A stretch of DNA of 64,000 nt, taken from Dipylidium caninum (Eukaryota > Platyhelminthes > Cestoda > Cyclophyllidea > Dipylidiidae). Under the pieces are notes generated by a model that saw only the letters and a list, made by a program, of their open reading frames with translations, ran no database searches and was not told the origin of the DNA. Positions 36,813-49,282 of the stretch are shown here, one piece after another (within the stretch, counting starts at the first letter, position 1; each line of letters starts with the position of its first letter). The position numbers and the translations under genes are program-made. The stretch spans positions 1 through 64,000 of the forward strand of contig QEYB01001047.1 in assembly GCA_017562135.1 (NCBI GenBank), written 5' to 3'.

Positions 36813-39513
36813 TCCTTAATAAAGTGGCAGGTGAGCAAAATGTTCACGGAAATGTGGGAATGCCTCGAAAAATTATGGCAGGTGATGCCCAGGTTCGTGT
36901 TAAGGAGAAAAGCGAGGTGGATCGGCAGGTGGATCCTCACAGCCTGACGATCCATTCTCCCAACACCGCTCAGACATCAAATTCAAGAACAATGATTTGA
37001 TTAAGTTTTTGTGATGTAACCACTCGGGGAAGGACCCCTTATAGCCCAACCTTGTAGTTTGGGAGAATCTCTCAGAGTCGCCAGTAAGAATATATCCCAA
37101 CCGAGGCAAAATTCTTGCTCATCACTGTCGAAGACCTCTCGGCCGCGAGGACGATCTGGCATTAAGCATAATGGAACGCTCAGAGCCGAAGTGCGGAAAT
37201 GCACGCTGCATGAGTGCTTTCATTTTGGAGCATTGACATTGCAATCCAAACATTTCTTCAAGTGATGTTGAGAATTTAGCAATTTCGAGCTCCAAGGAGG
37301 CCCTTCACACTCACCATTTCCGCAAGGAGGATACACGAGACTTTTGTGACACCTTAAGCGCGTAGGTGCACTCACCAGATGAATTAGGTACTTCTCGAGG
37401 ACAAAAATGGCACACAGACTTCGTTCACTTGCCCTTCGGGACTTCTCTCACGGAAGTGGATGCAGAGCCATGTAACTCGTTCGCTGCCCATGTCAGTGCC
37501 TCGGTAGGCAAAAATTTGGGCCTTTTGCGGTAAGAAGGTACTCTTTGCGCCCTATTCCCTCGCATTTAGCTAAACCCACTCCTCTCGGTTACGCGCAATT
37601 TGCTAACTCCCTTATTCCCCACTGAACACGGATGAGTTAAAGTCAGTCGGAGGCAACGACACCCGCACAACCGCACATGCCATGATCCGACGGTTATGTT
37701 TACTGTTCTCTCCCCATCAACTTCCTCACCACATTAGGCTAGACGACTGAATCAAATATCAAAAAGCGGTTCAGTATTAAACGCCCTGTGTTTCAAACAC
37801 GAATGAAACTTGAACCGCCTGACACCCATTAAGCCTGAAAGCTGAGCCTTCATCAATTGAGACCATTTAAACCTCCGAAATACAGGCAATGCAGCGGTCC
37901 TTGACACAGCCATCTCCCTAGGGAGCCTCAACTCAAGCTTGTCATGATGATGGCGACATTTCATAGCTTTTCCGCCTCTATTTAGCATTCCTCCGATGGC
38001 GGCTTGGGAAATCAATGGCTCTCTGTCGCTGTTTTGATTTATGTATTGTCGTTGTCACTTGACAATCGAATGGACAACCAATAGGTGAGGCCAGGCATCC
38101 AGATAGGCTTTGTAGGTGCGTAGCTGAAGGCGAGTAAACTCACCCCTTAGACAGTGGTGAAGAGAACGGTTGATTGCATGTGCTGGTTTCAATCAGGGTG
38201 CGTGAAATGGAAATGGAGGCGGGAGTTTGGCGAGAGCATAAGAGAATTTTGTACATCATTTCTCTGTGGGTCCGAAAACGAAAATAAAGCCAGGCCAAAG
38301 TGATTTAGAAGGAGGTTCTAGGTGAAGATATGAGCGCATCGTGATTTGTATCGTCAAGGAAGAGAAGTAATTCTGCTCTACTCTCGATTACAGATCGGTG
38401 AAAATGGCGGTCTGTAGAAGAAGACGACATTTGAGCGCAGAAAGCAGTTGTGAGACAAGCACTGGAGGCCTACACACGGTTGTGCAAAATCTGAAATCAA
38501 CGTTTCATAGAGAAGAAATAGCTACCAGTGCTAGGGGCGTGGAGGGTTCGAGACCAATCTTGAATAAGACGAGATGAAATCACACGGATCAACATCTTAG
38601 GGAACATTTCAGAAACAGAGATTGAATCCAACCTATGTGAAGAGGTCGCCACTTGGCAAGCTCAGTAGTCTGACCAGTTATTTGAACTGCCGACTCGTTC
38701 ATTGAAACGCCTTCACCGTCACCGGCACCTTGCCTCCGCTTTCGCTTTCGCCTTCTGCCTCGTCGGTCAACCCACGGTTCCGCTCCTGCATCTGCATCTG
38801 CCAATATCTTCGCGCAGTCTAATCCAACCTTTGTCTACCAATTTGGTTGCCCTCAGTCTCGTCACACATTTAGCTACCACTGTCATGTATCCACAAATCA
38901 ACTAAGCCCAATTCACTTCTCTCTCCCACTCACCATTAGCCCATTCTCTCTCCTCAAATACCTTTTGCAAAGGGCACATGTCTGCTGCTTCAGAGGTCGC
39001 CTGCCCACATCATTAATCGCCCTCGACATCAATCAGGTGAGAGTGAATAGATGGTTTCCTTCCCCTCTAGTCGCCTTCATTCCTACATTCTCCCCTTCCC
39101 TTCCCCATCTCTACTATTTGGGCCACAAATCCCCCTCGTCCGCATTGTTAGAGTCATCCTCTGCTGCTCCTCCTCCTCCTCCACCTCCTCCTCCTTCTTC
39201 TTCTTCTTCTTCCTCTTCTTTCTCCTACCAATGCTTCTGGTTATCCTCAAACTCCTACTTTGAGCCATTATCCTATGTCAATTCGAGTATGGCACATTCG
39301 AGGTGGGCGCACTCAGTAACTCATCAAATGCTAATACATCGCAGAACTATGGCTTCCTATGTGTCCACCCCGCCAATCACTTATCACCATGCCGATGGAG
39401 GAGAGCTGATGAGTTAGTTGAGCAACTTGCTCCCCACTACTTACTCCACCTTCTCATCAAGTAGCGCTCAGGTGTCACTCGCGTCGCCTCTAACATAGGC
39501 CGCGACTGGTGCT

Positions 39514-39534
39514 TCTGCTGCTGCTGCTGCTGCT
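39514..39534. repeat. (CTG)n microsatellite
   Basis: Seven CTG/TGC trinucleotides in a row. Confidence 0.95.
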
Positions 39535-40117
39535 GAATTCCTGCTATAATACATCTTCAAACAAGGTGCCCCAACCTACCAATGTGAGGATTGACGAACG
39601 CAATTCATTTCCGATTACTGTTTCAAGTCTTCAAAATGTTCATGTAGAGTTAAGTACCCTCATTACAGTCGCCAACCCAACCTCCAACGTAACTCTTTCA
39701 CATTCGACGTGTCTATTGGGCATTCCATTTGCTCTCATATATGAATGCAATAACAAGGAGGAGTAGTGAGAGCAGCAATTGATTTCACTGCAGTAGTCCA
39801 AACAGAGCAAGGCAAAACAAAGCAGACAAGGCGGGACGAGACGAGGCGAGTCCAGATAGGTCGGAGAGCAAACAGTTGGTCCAGTTTGTCTTCTTCCACC
39901 AAAATCAAACCGTCGGCAATCTCGGCGCTGCAAGCCACCTTTGTGAGGACCTCACTGATTATGTGTCATCACAAGGAAATAAATGCTCCACAAAGCGTTC
40001 CATGTGAAGACACACACACAGACGGAGATGGAGACGCAGGTATATTAATACGCCTATAAAGGGCATATTTCGTTAACGCTTGTAAACAACTAAAGCTTCA
40101 AATCAACCTACAAGTCG

Positions 40118-40192
40118 CTCCCTCCCTCCCTCCCTCCCTCGCTCACTCACTCACTCACCCACCCACCCACTCACTCACTCACTCAATCAGGC
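40118..40192. repeat. CTCC/CACT/CACC tetranucleotide tracts
   Basis: Three adjoining tetranucleotide tracts with sharp boundaries. Confidence 0.95.
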
Positions 40193-41702
40193 AGCATACA
40201 CCACTGCCGAAGCAAATCCACCCACCCACCCACACTCCCACTGCACATTAACTCCCTCCACTAACTGGGCACGTCGGCTTCCCTCACTCCCAGTAAACCA
40301 CACAGTGACCAGAAAACTGCTGACAACAAAACGCTCACATTTATGAGTCTCCACAGTCAAATAGCACTGCCGAAAAGTCAGGATAACCGCCCACAGGTCA
40401 GTGGCCTCGCTCACCTCTTCGCACAAGCCCCAACCACTCGGGGAATACAGATGATAACACATGCACAAGCCCATACCTCAACAACAACTATCCACTCCTA
40501 CGAAGATTGAAGCCTCTGAACTCTGCCACATCCCCTACATACGCCTAAGAAAGTGTAATCAGCACAGCTAATATCCCCTTTTATGGAAATGCTTATCTAC
40601 TCTCATAGACAAGGATGCCACATGCCTCTTATTTCACAGTCTGCCATTCATGGAATAATGATTTCAATAGCAAAATGTACCTTAGTGTGGATTAGATGAG
40701 ATATCTCTTGCCAGTCATTACTACCAGCGGTCATAATATATATACAACTCCACTCAAGATATCACCTCTCTAACAGCCTCACCTCATCATCAGCCATTCT
40801 TAAGGGTGGATACATCAAGAAAAGGGGAAGGATCTTCGATGCCAGTACGTGCAAACGAGGGTCCTTTGCATCACACTTAGTAAAGGCGCTCAATCCTACC
40901 TCCTCAAGGCATGGCGTTGTAAAAATACACCAGCGCAGCGACAGGTTGATGGAGCGCATGAACCCACCTTCACTGATATCCCGACTTTAAGCACAAGCGG
41001 TTTGTCTGCTCTCGACACAGCCTTGGAATCACAGTATCACGAGCCCCATGTCAACATTGAGGGACAAGATGAACAATAATTGAGTTCATTGTTGCAGTGG
41101 TTTCTAGGCCGACATATGAAGTGTGAGTTCGGCGTTGGACGGAATCACTACTGAGATTTGAGGCTGCTTATTTGGTGGCGTAGTCGTCCACTGCTTGCTC
41201 TGCCGGCGTCAACAGCGCGATGAGGATGGACTGTTGTCGTTTTTGTTTTCGTTGTGACTGTCGCAGTGGCAGTTGTTACTCCTTCTTTTTTGCTCGCGTC
41301 TAGATGGCACATATCAGGTGTCGAAGAGTGGGCGGCTCGTTACTTGGCAACTGGTTCCTCGGGGTAGGTAGCTTAGTAGCCCGGATGGAGTAATCGGACT
41401 AATTCACTTGCATTAAAATGAATCGGCTGCCACGCGCTGCATCTTTTGAGAGGTAGACACCTCATTCAGCCATTTGACGTGCTGAACTGGGCAACTGGGC
41501 ACAAGTAGGTGGCAATCGCTGTAGCGAGTTGAACCGAGTTCGCAGAAGCCAACTCATATCATCATCACGTGTTCTAGGTGGAGCAGAGTCAAGATCTTCG
41601 CCACGGGTAAGGAGGTCGGTTAAGCAGTGGGTGGAAGGAATGATCACTGACCTCTCAACCAAATACCGTTACAGTACATAAGGTCAAGCTACCCCACGTC
41701 CG

Positions 41703-42445
41703 TTCACTCAGTTGTTTAGAGTGTTAAATGTGCACTCTAAGCATGGAGTAGGAAATTCTCGACAATGGGCCCACTGCGGAGAGCAGCTTGGAGGCTTGTG
41801 TGGAAGACTAAGGTTGGGGAGATTAAGGCGAGAGTGGCACTGATAAGCGCTGAAAGCCATTTCGCCGCTCGGTACTTCACTTCACGCCACCTGTGCAGAG
41901 AATTTCCGTGGTGACATTCGTTTGCGGGTGTTGCCCTCCCTGAAGCCATTGCTGCAGCGACGTTTGTGATACAGAGGTAAATCGCCTCTCCTGCTCGAGG
42001 CAGGAACAGTTAAAGCATGGAACGGGAAGTGACCACTTCACTTGGTCTGGATTCTTCCCACTGCCATACAAGCGAGAGCTTCTTCTGGATATTGCTTGAC
42101 AGACCAAATGCGACTCGACGTCAGTTGATGGAGTCTTATTCACGCTTGACGTCTTCTCTAGACTAAAACCCTGCTCACAACTCGCTCAATGGGCGATATT
42201 GCATGCATTTTTCCAGATACTTCCTAATTTCTCTACCAACATGAGGACAGAGTTTATGCCGCATAAAAAAGTCCCAGAAGGATATTGCGTCTAGAGACCC
42301 CGGGTAAAGAACAAGGTCTGACTCACTTCGATGGAAAAAAGTAATTCCATCAAAACTCTTCTCTGGGTTATCATTACGCTACACAAAGTACCCAGCTGCC
42401 ATGTATGCTGCGGCGAAAGTGACTCTTATACATTATGCCAGTCGG
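41703..42445 (-). mobile_element. R1 element, reverse copy
   Basis: Reverse complement of the R1 copy at 24262-25215 without the R3 insertion. It runs through the inner boundary of the right arm (42007), so this side keeps the R1 end that the left arm lacks. Confidence 0.55.
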
Positions 42446-43061
42446 TAGAGCAAAGAGGCTTCGTGCGTGTAAACACGCCATTTCAAGTGAGTAGGCTGAA
42501 GAAACACTGTAAGATGAAGCCTCCAGTTATGAGATACTCCTGGCTCCGTGGAGGAGCGTTCACAGTCCGACGGTGCGAGGACGGAGGAGCGGCCAACATG
42601 GAACAAAGTATCCTTCCTTATTACATGTGCACGTAAGGTGCCCATCTTCCCGGCATTTGCTTTTGTACTGATGTTGTATTATTTCATTTGCCTGCCAGAT
42701 TACCACAGCCATGTTGAGGCTACGAGCGCAGATTGTGCATTTTACAATGGTTATATCAGGAAGGTAGGGTTGGGGCTGTTAGGGTCATCTCGTTGTCGTT
42801 ACTCACCTTTAATGCAATCATATGTGAGGGCGAGGTAGGTAGGTAGGTAGGTAGGTAGGTAGGTAGGTAGGGAAAGAGGGGGAGGGGGATAGGGGGAGGG
42901 CGGATAGAGTTAGAGAGTGAGAGAGGTAAAGTTATATCAGTGTTTGTAGGTAGGCAGGCTGCAGGCAGGCAGGCATGCAGGCAGGCAGGCAGGCAGGCAC
43001 GCGCAGCGTGGGCAAAGTCTTAAAAAATTGTGAGAATTGGTATTGCCTCGACCGGAGCGAA
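42007..43061 (-). repeat. inverted repeat, right arm, abutting the histone array
   Basis: Mirror of 35687-36812. The GTAG tract (42835-42871) and CAGG tract (42958-43000) correspond to the CTAC and CTGCC tracts of the left arm. Homology to the left arm ends at GAATGTC (about 43061), exactly where histone-unit homology begins. Confidence 0.85.
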
Positions 43062-43145
43062 TGTCCACACTGCCAGCGCCCACGCAAGTCGACCCTTTTA
43101 CACGACTCTCAGCACATCCAGTTTTTTGCCTCACCCAATCACAAA
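43062..43145 (-). promoter_or_regulatory. orphan H4 upstream sequence at the array edge
   Basis: Identical apart from one T to the sequence upstream of H4 in the inner units (47657-47739), including the CGTGTAAAAGG string and a CCAAT on the plus strand, but the H4 gene itself is replaced by the inverted-repeat arm. Confidence 0.6.
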
Positions 43146-44008
43146 CGCGCTTAGACGCACATTAACAAATATCCTCTATTCACTAATTCCTTCTCTTCCA
43201 CACCAAAGCCGCTCTTTATGTGATGATATTATTTTTATATTGGCCACAAAAGTATGAAACGCGAGTATAATGTGAGTAGAAAATGACAGGCCCTAATTTT
43301 GCAACCCTCATTATATTCAACCCAAATCATTATTTACATCAATCAGATAGATGCAATTGAGATGCGCCTTATTGATAAATATCTCCACTTTTACAGTTAA
43401 TACACGATTCTATGTTCGTTCCAATGTTATGTCGTCTATTGTAGTTTACATTCGTCTGAAAACAAATTGTGATTGCCTGAAGGGAGGGCATTTATCGGTG
43501 GTGGAATATTGGGTGAGTAAATAAGGAGGAGGATATGGCACAGCAGCATACTGTAGAGAGGGTAATTTGTCTGCAGTCATTAAATCGATATGTGGCGGTC
43601 GTTCTCCATCATGTATCATCATCGCCATCCATCCCAAACCTTATCCCTACCTCGGACGTGGCCACAACCAGAGTCCAGGCCAGCCGAGTCAGGTCGCGTC
43701 GGATCGGGTCGGGTCGGTTCGAGGCGCTAACGCATATCCACCAACCTCTCCGCTCATTTCCCTGCTCACGCGGCCACGCGCCGGGCCTTTTCCACGGGAA
43801 ATTGCAGACAGCGACGAAACTACTCACACGCACCTGCGCAAAATCTTGCCCCACCCACCCCACTCCACTCCACTCCACTCCACCCCGCCCTACCCTACTT
43901 TACCCGAGCCCGTCCAGCTGTCAACACACACACACACACACACACACTCCTTCCTCCATCTTTACCACTCGGTCGCACGTTGAATTAGCCAACAATCATT
44001 CTTCCGGT

Positions 44009-44024
44009 GGCCCTTAAAAGGACC
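44009..44024 (-). terminator. H2A unit 1, histone 3' stem-loop
   Basis: The minus strand reads GGTCCT-TTTA-AGGGCC: a 6-bp stem with one U-G pair and a UUUA loop, flanked by AAC before and ACC after. It is the SLBP-bound 3' processing signal of replication-dependent histone mRNA. It lies 116 nt past the stop, and a purine-rich GGAAGAATGA follows. Confidence 0.9.
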
Positions 44025-44060
44025 GTTATCACGTTCACACTCATGCTCGCCTACCGACTA

Positions 44061-44579
<519 letters not shown>

Positions 44580-44607
44580 TCAGCTTCATCCACGCTCACC
44601 ATCCCCT

Positions 44608-44689
44608 CCCATATAGGCAGCCATCTTCACACTGATGCACATTCCTCATTGGCTCCGCTTCGAGGCACCTCCTCCTCTCACCTCATTGG
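44608..44689 (-). promoter_or_regulatory. H2A promoter, unit 1
   Basis: On the minus strand two CCAAT boxes (44685-44689 and 44648-44652) precede a CTATATGGG TATA box (44608-44616), about 80 nt before the H2A ATG. Confidence 0.75.
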
Positions 44690-45409
44690 CTCGCGCGGCA
44701 TAAGCCTGCCGCCTATTCGTCAACACTACTACTCTCTCTCTCTTCTCCACACAGTCGTATCGTGGACAATTTGCAATGCCGTAGCAGTGAGGTTGCTGCT
44801 GCTGCTGCTGCTGTTGCCGCTTCCATATCCCCTACACTGGTTTGCAACACGTAGCTAGAGCTTCACACGCACTTAGTAGAAGATGCAGTTGGTCAGGCGA
44901 GAGCAGATAAGGGCAGCAAAGAAGGGGAAGGCGGACAGAGAGATTGAAGAGAAGGCTTGCTATCTCCACAACTCTCTCGACAGCCCGCCCCCTCCACCCC
45001 CCTCCCCATGTCTCTCGTCAAGCAGCCTAACCCTGGGACTGGACAAATGACAGCACTCCAAATAGACCGCCCTCCCTTGCTTACCCTCTCCTTTTCTTTC
45101 TTTCGTTCTTTCCCTCCCTCCCTCCCTTACTTGCCCCGCCCCGACCTGCCCTGCCTTCCTACGCTACCCAGACACACGATATCCAATAGTACACTAAGGA
45201 ATTTCCCGCTGTCCCATACCCCAACTAAATTCTGTCAACCAAGCCAGATAGGCGGAGAGACTTAGCACCCGAGCGAGAGAGCGAGAGAGCGACAGAGCGA
45301 GAGGGAGGGAGGGAGGGAGCGAGTAAAGGAGGGCGAGAAAGGCACAAAACGAATGACGATGTAAGCGATCTTCGCGACAGCAACAACCACAGATTTGGGC
45401 AGTGCAGGT

Positions 45410-45425
45410 GGCCCTCAAGAGGGCC
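45410..45425 (-). terminator. H2B unit 1, histone 3' stem-loop
   Basis: GGCCCT-CTTG-AGGGCC on the minus strand: a perfect 6-bp stem with a CUUG loop in place of the usual U-first loop, 157 nt past the stop. Confidence 0.9.
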
Positions 45426-45502
45426 GTGGGACGCGTTCATTTATCGTCGACATCTCAGGTGAGGACGGAGCAGGTAGGTTGAAGTGGCATTGGAGCGAGT
45501 GA

Positions 45503-45503
45503 C

Positions 45504-45546
<43 letters not shown>
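45503..45546. repeat. (CAGC)n tract in the H2B 3' UTR
   Basis: Eleven CAGC/CCAG tetranucleotides between the H2B stop and its stem-loop. Units 2 and 3 have about seven, and unit 4 has an interrupted tract. Confidence 0.9.
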
Positions 45547-45581
45547 CCCACTCAACCACCACAAACTTACTCCGCTCAGAT

Positions 45582-45950
45582 CTACTTCGAGCCGGTGTAC
45601 TTGGTCACAGCCTTGGTGCCCTCTGACACCGCATGCTTGGCCAACTCACCCGGCAACAGGAGGCGCACAGCCGTCTGGATCTCTCTGCTTGTGATAGTCG
45701 ACTTCTTGTTGTAGTGCGCCAGACGACTCGACTCAGCGGCGATACGCTCGAAGATGTCGTTCACGAAAGAGTTCATAATCGACATAGCCTTCGAGGAGAT
45801 GCCCGTATCGGGGTGCACCTGACGCAACACCTTGTATATGTAGATAGCGTAACTCTCCTTCCTCCTCCTCTTCTTTGCTTTGTCCGTCTTTGGCACCTTC
45901 ACCTTCGACGCCTTCTTGGCAGCTTTGCCTGACACCACTTTGGGAGCCAT
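45582..45950 (-). CDS. histone H2B, unit 1
   Basis: Replication-dependent H2B of 122 residues; it pairs with H2A in the nucleosome core. The basic N-tail [14 protein letters not shown] is of flatworm type. It is followed by KKRRRKESY at the start of the fold, [20 protein letters not shown] (alpha-2), [20 protein letters not shown] (alpha-3) and AVTKYTGSK with the usual ubiquitinated Lys position near the end. The frame is open upstream to a GTG, but the first ATG is at 45950. Single exon, same strand as its neighbours, not divergently paired with H2A. Confidence 0.97.
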   Translation of the reverse strand: MAPKVVSGKAAKKASKVKVPKTDKAKKRRRKESYAIYIYKVLRQVHPDTGISSKAMSIMNSFVNDIFERIAAESSRLAHYNKKSTITSREIQTAVRLLLPGELAKHAVSEGTKAVTKYTGSK

Positions 45951-46070
45951 GTCGCAGTCGTAGTCGTAGTTGTATTCGTCGTAACAGCGAGAGCGCGATA
46001 GGGCACAGTGCAGCTCAAGGTAGCCCAACCTACTACCCACTAGCACGATGCACCACCCTCCTCCTCCGTC

Positions 46071-46182
46071 TCCTTTATTCCGCGTGCACCCGACTCTGCG
46101 CTGACAAATCTCCGTTTCCCATCGGTCCGCAGATGTTCACCAATGACAGGAGGCAGAGCGTGTCTCTGCTCCTCCTCATTGG
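46071..46182 (-). promoter_or_regulatory. H2B upstream elements, unit 1
   Basis: A TATA-like GAATAAAGGA (46071-46080, minus strand) lies about 120 nt before the ATG. A CCAAT on the minus strand (46178-46182) and one on the plus strand (46140-46144) stand further upstream. The same arrangement occurs in the other units. Confidence 0.5.
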
Positions 46183-47151
46183 TCCATCGGTGCCGCCATC
46201 ACTCGGCAAGTCGGTTAACGAACGTCTCGACAAGCCTTCGTGGCGGACGCGGTGGCGGACGCCGTGGCAAGGTAAGCGGAAAGACACGAAGGAGGCCGCT
46301 ACACGAACCGTGGGAACATCCTCCCACCAGCGGGTGGATGATGGATGCATCTCACTCCAGTGAAATGCAGTGTACTACAGTCCCTACAAAGTCGAGTTGG
46401 CTTGAGGCATTTACTCTCGTCTAACACTACCCAACTCTTGGCGTTGGGACCAGCCATCTCGACATCCAGACAACTCCTCCTCTCCTCTCCTCTCCTCTCC
46501 TCTCCTCTCTCCTCCTTCTTCATAACTCCCACCGTCCCCAACGCGATGGCAATCAGTGCTCTGACCGAAGGTAGGCCAATACCGCAGTCAATGTTGGCCT
46601 CCACACACACACACACACACACGCAGACGCAGACGCAGACGCACCCTCCATTATATTCTCGTTGGCTCTCACCCGCGGTCTTGTCCTCAAATGTGTGTGT
46701 GGAGAAAAGGAATGCACGCAAGATGAGGAGCCAGTGGTGCAAGGGGGCTCGCAGAGTTGGGTGGATAGGTGGATGGTTGAATGAAGTAAAGAGTAGAAGG
46801 CCGCCTCGTTAAGATCTGGTGGTGGGGGGAGGGAAGAGAAGATGAAGATGAAGAGGGGACAAACGGAGACACGCTCAGGCTATTGACACGAGTGGGGGAA
46901 ATGAAGAGACACGAAGACGGTGCTATCCCCGCTCACCTAAGTACCTACCTACCTACCTACCTACCTACAACTACTCGCCCCTGCTCACCCTGCACCTCCC
47001 CAACTTACACCTCACGCCTTGCACAGCCTCTTCCCTTCCACTTGCCTTCTCTTCGCCTCTACACTCCACTCCACTCCATTCCCACTCCCACTCCCACTCT
47101 CATCGGGCTATTGTGTTGAGTGCAACAATCTGAGTTAGAGAAGTCACATTT

Positions 47152-47167
47152 GGCCCTTAACAGGGCC
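47152..47167 (-). terminator. H4 unit 1, histone 3' stem-loop
   Basis: GGCCCT-GTTA-AGGGCC on the minus strand, preceded by CAAC and followed by AAA, 82 nt past the stop. The loop starts with G rather than U. Confidence 0.9.
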
Positions 47168-47249
47168 GTTGTAGCGTTCACGTAGATCTTCAACATAGCC
47201 ACTGCCGCTGTCGTTGTCGCTGCCACCGTTACAGGCGTCACAGGCATCT

Positions 47250-47564
<315 letters not shown>

Positions 47565-47656
47565 TCACCGCAGTCCACCAGTCGACCAGTCGAGATGACA
47601 ACAAATGTACGCGAACGACGCCAGGTAACGCTACGTAGCAACCGCGCGCTCCCTCC

Positions 47657-47739
47657 TGTCCACACTGCCAGCGCCCACGCAAGTCGACCCTTTTACACGA
47701 CTCTCAGCACATCCAGTTTTTGCCTCACCCAATCACAAA
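47657..47739 (-). promoter_or_regulatory. H4 upstream elements, unit 1 gene
   Basis: The minus strand shows CGTGTAAAAGGG (47688-47699) as a weak TATA-like element about 130 nt before the H4 ATG. A CCAAT on the plus strand lies at 47729-47733. Confidence 0.35.
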
Positions 47740-48518
47740 CGCGCTTAGACGCACATTAACAAATATCCTCTATTCACTAATTCCTTCTCTTCCACACCAA
47801 AGCCGCTCTTTATGTGATGATATTATTTTTATATTTGGCCACAAAAGTATGAAACGCGAGTATAATGTGAGTAGAAAATGACAGGCCCTAATTTTGCAAC
47901 CCTCATTATATTCAACCCAAATCATTATTTACATCAATCAGATAGATGCAAGTGAGATGCGCCTTATTGATAAATATCTCCACTTTTACAGTTAATACAC
48001 GATTCTATGTTCGTTCCAATGTTATGTCGTCTATTGTAGTTTACATTCGTCTGAAAACAAATTGTGATTGCCTGAAGGGAGGGCATTTATCGGTGGGTGG
48101 AATATTGGGTGAGTAAATAAGGAGGAGGATATGGCACAGCAGCATACTGTAGAGAGGGTAATTTGTCTGCAGTCATTAAATCGATATGTGGCGGTCGTTC
48201 TCCATCATGTATCATCATCGCCATCCATCCCAAACCTTATCCCTACCTCGGACGTGGCCACAACCAGAGTCCAGGCCAGCCGAGTCAGGTCGCGTCGGAT
48301 CGGGTCGGGTCGGTTCGAGGCGCTAACGCATATCCACCAACCTCTCCGCTCATTTCCCTGCTCACGCGGCCACGCGCCGGGCCTTTTCCACGGGAAATTG
48401 CAGACAGCGACGAAACTACTCACACGCACCTGCGCAAAATCTTGCCCCACCCCACCCCACTCCACTCCACTCCACTCCACCCCGCCCTACCCTACTTTAC
48501 CCGAGCCCGTCCAGCTGT

Positions 48519-48549
<31 letters not shown>

Positions 48550-48605
48550 CCTCCATCTTTACCACTCGGTCGCACGTTGAATTAGCCAACAATCATTCTT
48601 CCGGT

Positions 48606-48622
48606 GGCCCTTAAAAAGGACC
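48606..48622 (-). terminator. H2A unit 2, stem-loop with a 5-nt loop
   Basis: One extra A on the plus strand gives GGTCCT-TTTTA-AGGGCC, 17 nt instead of 16. Confidence 0.85.
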
Positions 48623-48734
48623 GTTATCACGTTCACACTCATGCTCGCCTACCGACTACTTCATCGTCTCCTCACTAAGGCCAGCAGACGGGCAAGCCAG
48701 CGAGCGAGCGAGCAAGCAGGCGGACGACCTACTA

Positions 48735-49121
48735 CTACTCCTTGCTGGCTACCGGCTTCTCCGTCTTCTTGGGTAGGAGCACCGCCTGTATGTTGGGCAG
48801 CACACCGCCTTGGGCGATTGTCACACCGCCTAACAGCTTGTTCAACTCCTCGTCGTTGCGGATGGCCAACTGCAGGTGACGTGGGATGATACGCGTCTTC
48901 TTGTTGTCACGCGCCGCATTGCCCGCCAACTCGAGCACTTCGGCGGCCAGATACTCGAGTACAGCAGCCAAGTAGACTGGTGCTCCGGCACCCACCCGTT
49001 CCGCGTAGTTGCCACGGCGCAATAGCCGATGCACCCGCCCCACGGGAAACTGCAGACCCGCACGCGCCGACCTCGTCTTCGCCTTAGCTCGTGACTTGCC
49101 TCCCTTGCCTCTTCCGCTCAT
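48735..49121 (-). CDS. histone H2A, unit 2
   Basis: Intact copy of 128 residues, the reference for the frame-broken units. The N-tail [19 protein letters not shown] is followed by [19 protein letters not shown], the acidic-patch helix residues [12 protein letters not shown] and [11 protein letters not shown], the docking segment [13 protein letters not shown], and the tail [11 protein letters not shown]. It lacks SQ(E/D), so it is neither H2A.X nor H2A.Z. The codons at the variable site read CTG TTA. Confidence 0.97.
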   Translation of the reverse strand: MSGRGKGGKSRAKAKTRSARAGLQFPVGRVHRLLRRGNYAERVGAGAPVYLAAVLEYLAAEVLELAGNAARDNKKTRIIPRHLQLAIRNDEELNKLLGGVTIAQGGVLPNIQAVLLPKKTEKPVASKE

Positions 49122-49200
49122 TCTTTCAGTCAATTGACCAGCCCTCGCCACACGGCTAAACGGTGATCTCTGTCAGCTTCATCCACGCTCACCATCCCCT

Positions 49201-49282
49201 CCCATATAGGCAGCCATCTTCACACTGATGCACATTCCTCATTGGCTCCGCTTCGAGGCACCTCCTCCTCTCACCTCATTGG
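49201..49282 (-). promoter_or_regulatory. H2A promoter, unit 2
   Basis: TATA box at 49201-49209 and CCAAT boxes at 49241-49245 and 49278-49282, all read on the minus strand. Confidence 0.75.

Larger units (their letters stand above)
36813..41702. other. loop of the inverted repeat; no supported gene
   Basis: Holds CT/TTC-rich low-complexity sequence (39162-39228) that yields artificial Pro/Ser ORFs, a (CTG)n tract (39514-39534) and CTCC/CACT/CACC tetranucleotide tracts (40118-40192). A frame at 39565-39766 has protein-like composition (VRIDERNSFPITVSS...) ending in TAG and might be a last exon after the AG at 39564, but nothing joins to it. A GGTTCGAGACC B-box-like string lies at 38549. Confidence 0.4.

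Noticed and set aside
38545..38570. tRNA gene suggested by GGTTCGAGACC
   Set aside because: The T stem does not pair and no A-box or acceptor stem is found upstream.
38965..39417. 150-codon Pro/Ser-rich ORF
   Set aside because: Driven by the CTC/TTC low-complexity tract; the opposite strand gives a matching Glu/Lys-rich frame.
45951..46046. N-terminal extension of H2B
   Set aside because: Begins at GTG and encodes Tyr/Asp-rich UTR sequence; MAPKVV at 45950 is the conserved start.
46345..46812. 155-codon plus-strand ORF between H2B and H4, considered as H3 or H1
   Set aside because: Contains Ser/Leu and His/Thr runs from TCTCC and CA microsatellites; no ARTKQTARK or other H3 motif, and no Lys/Ala/Pro-rich H1 tail.
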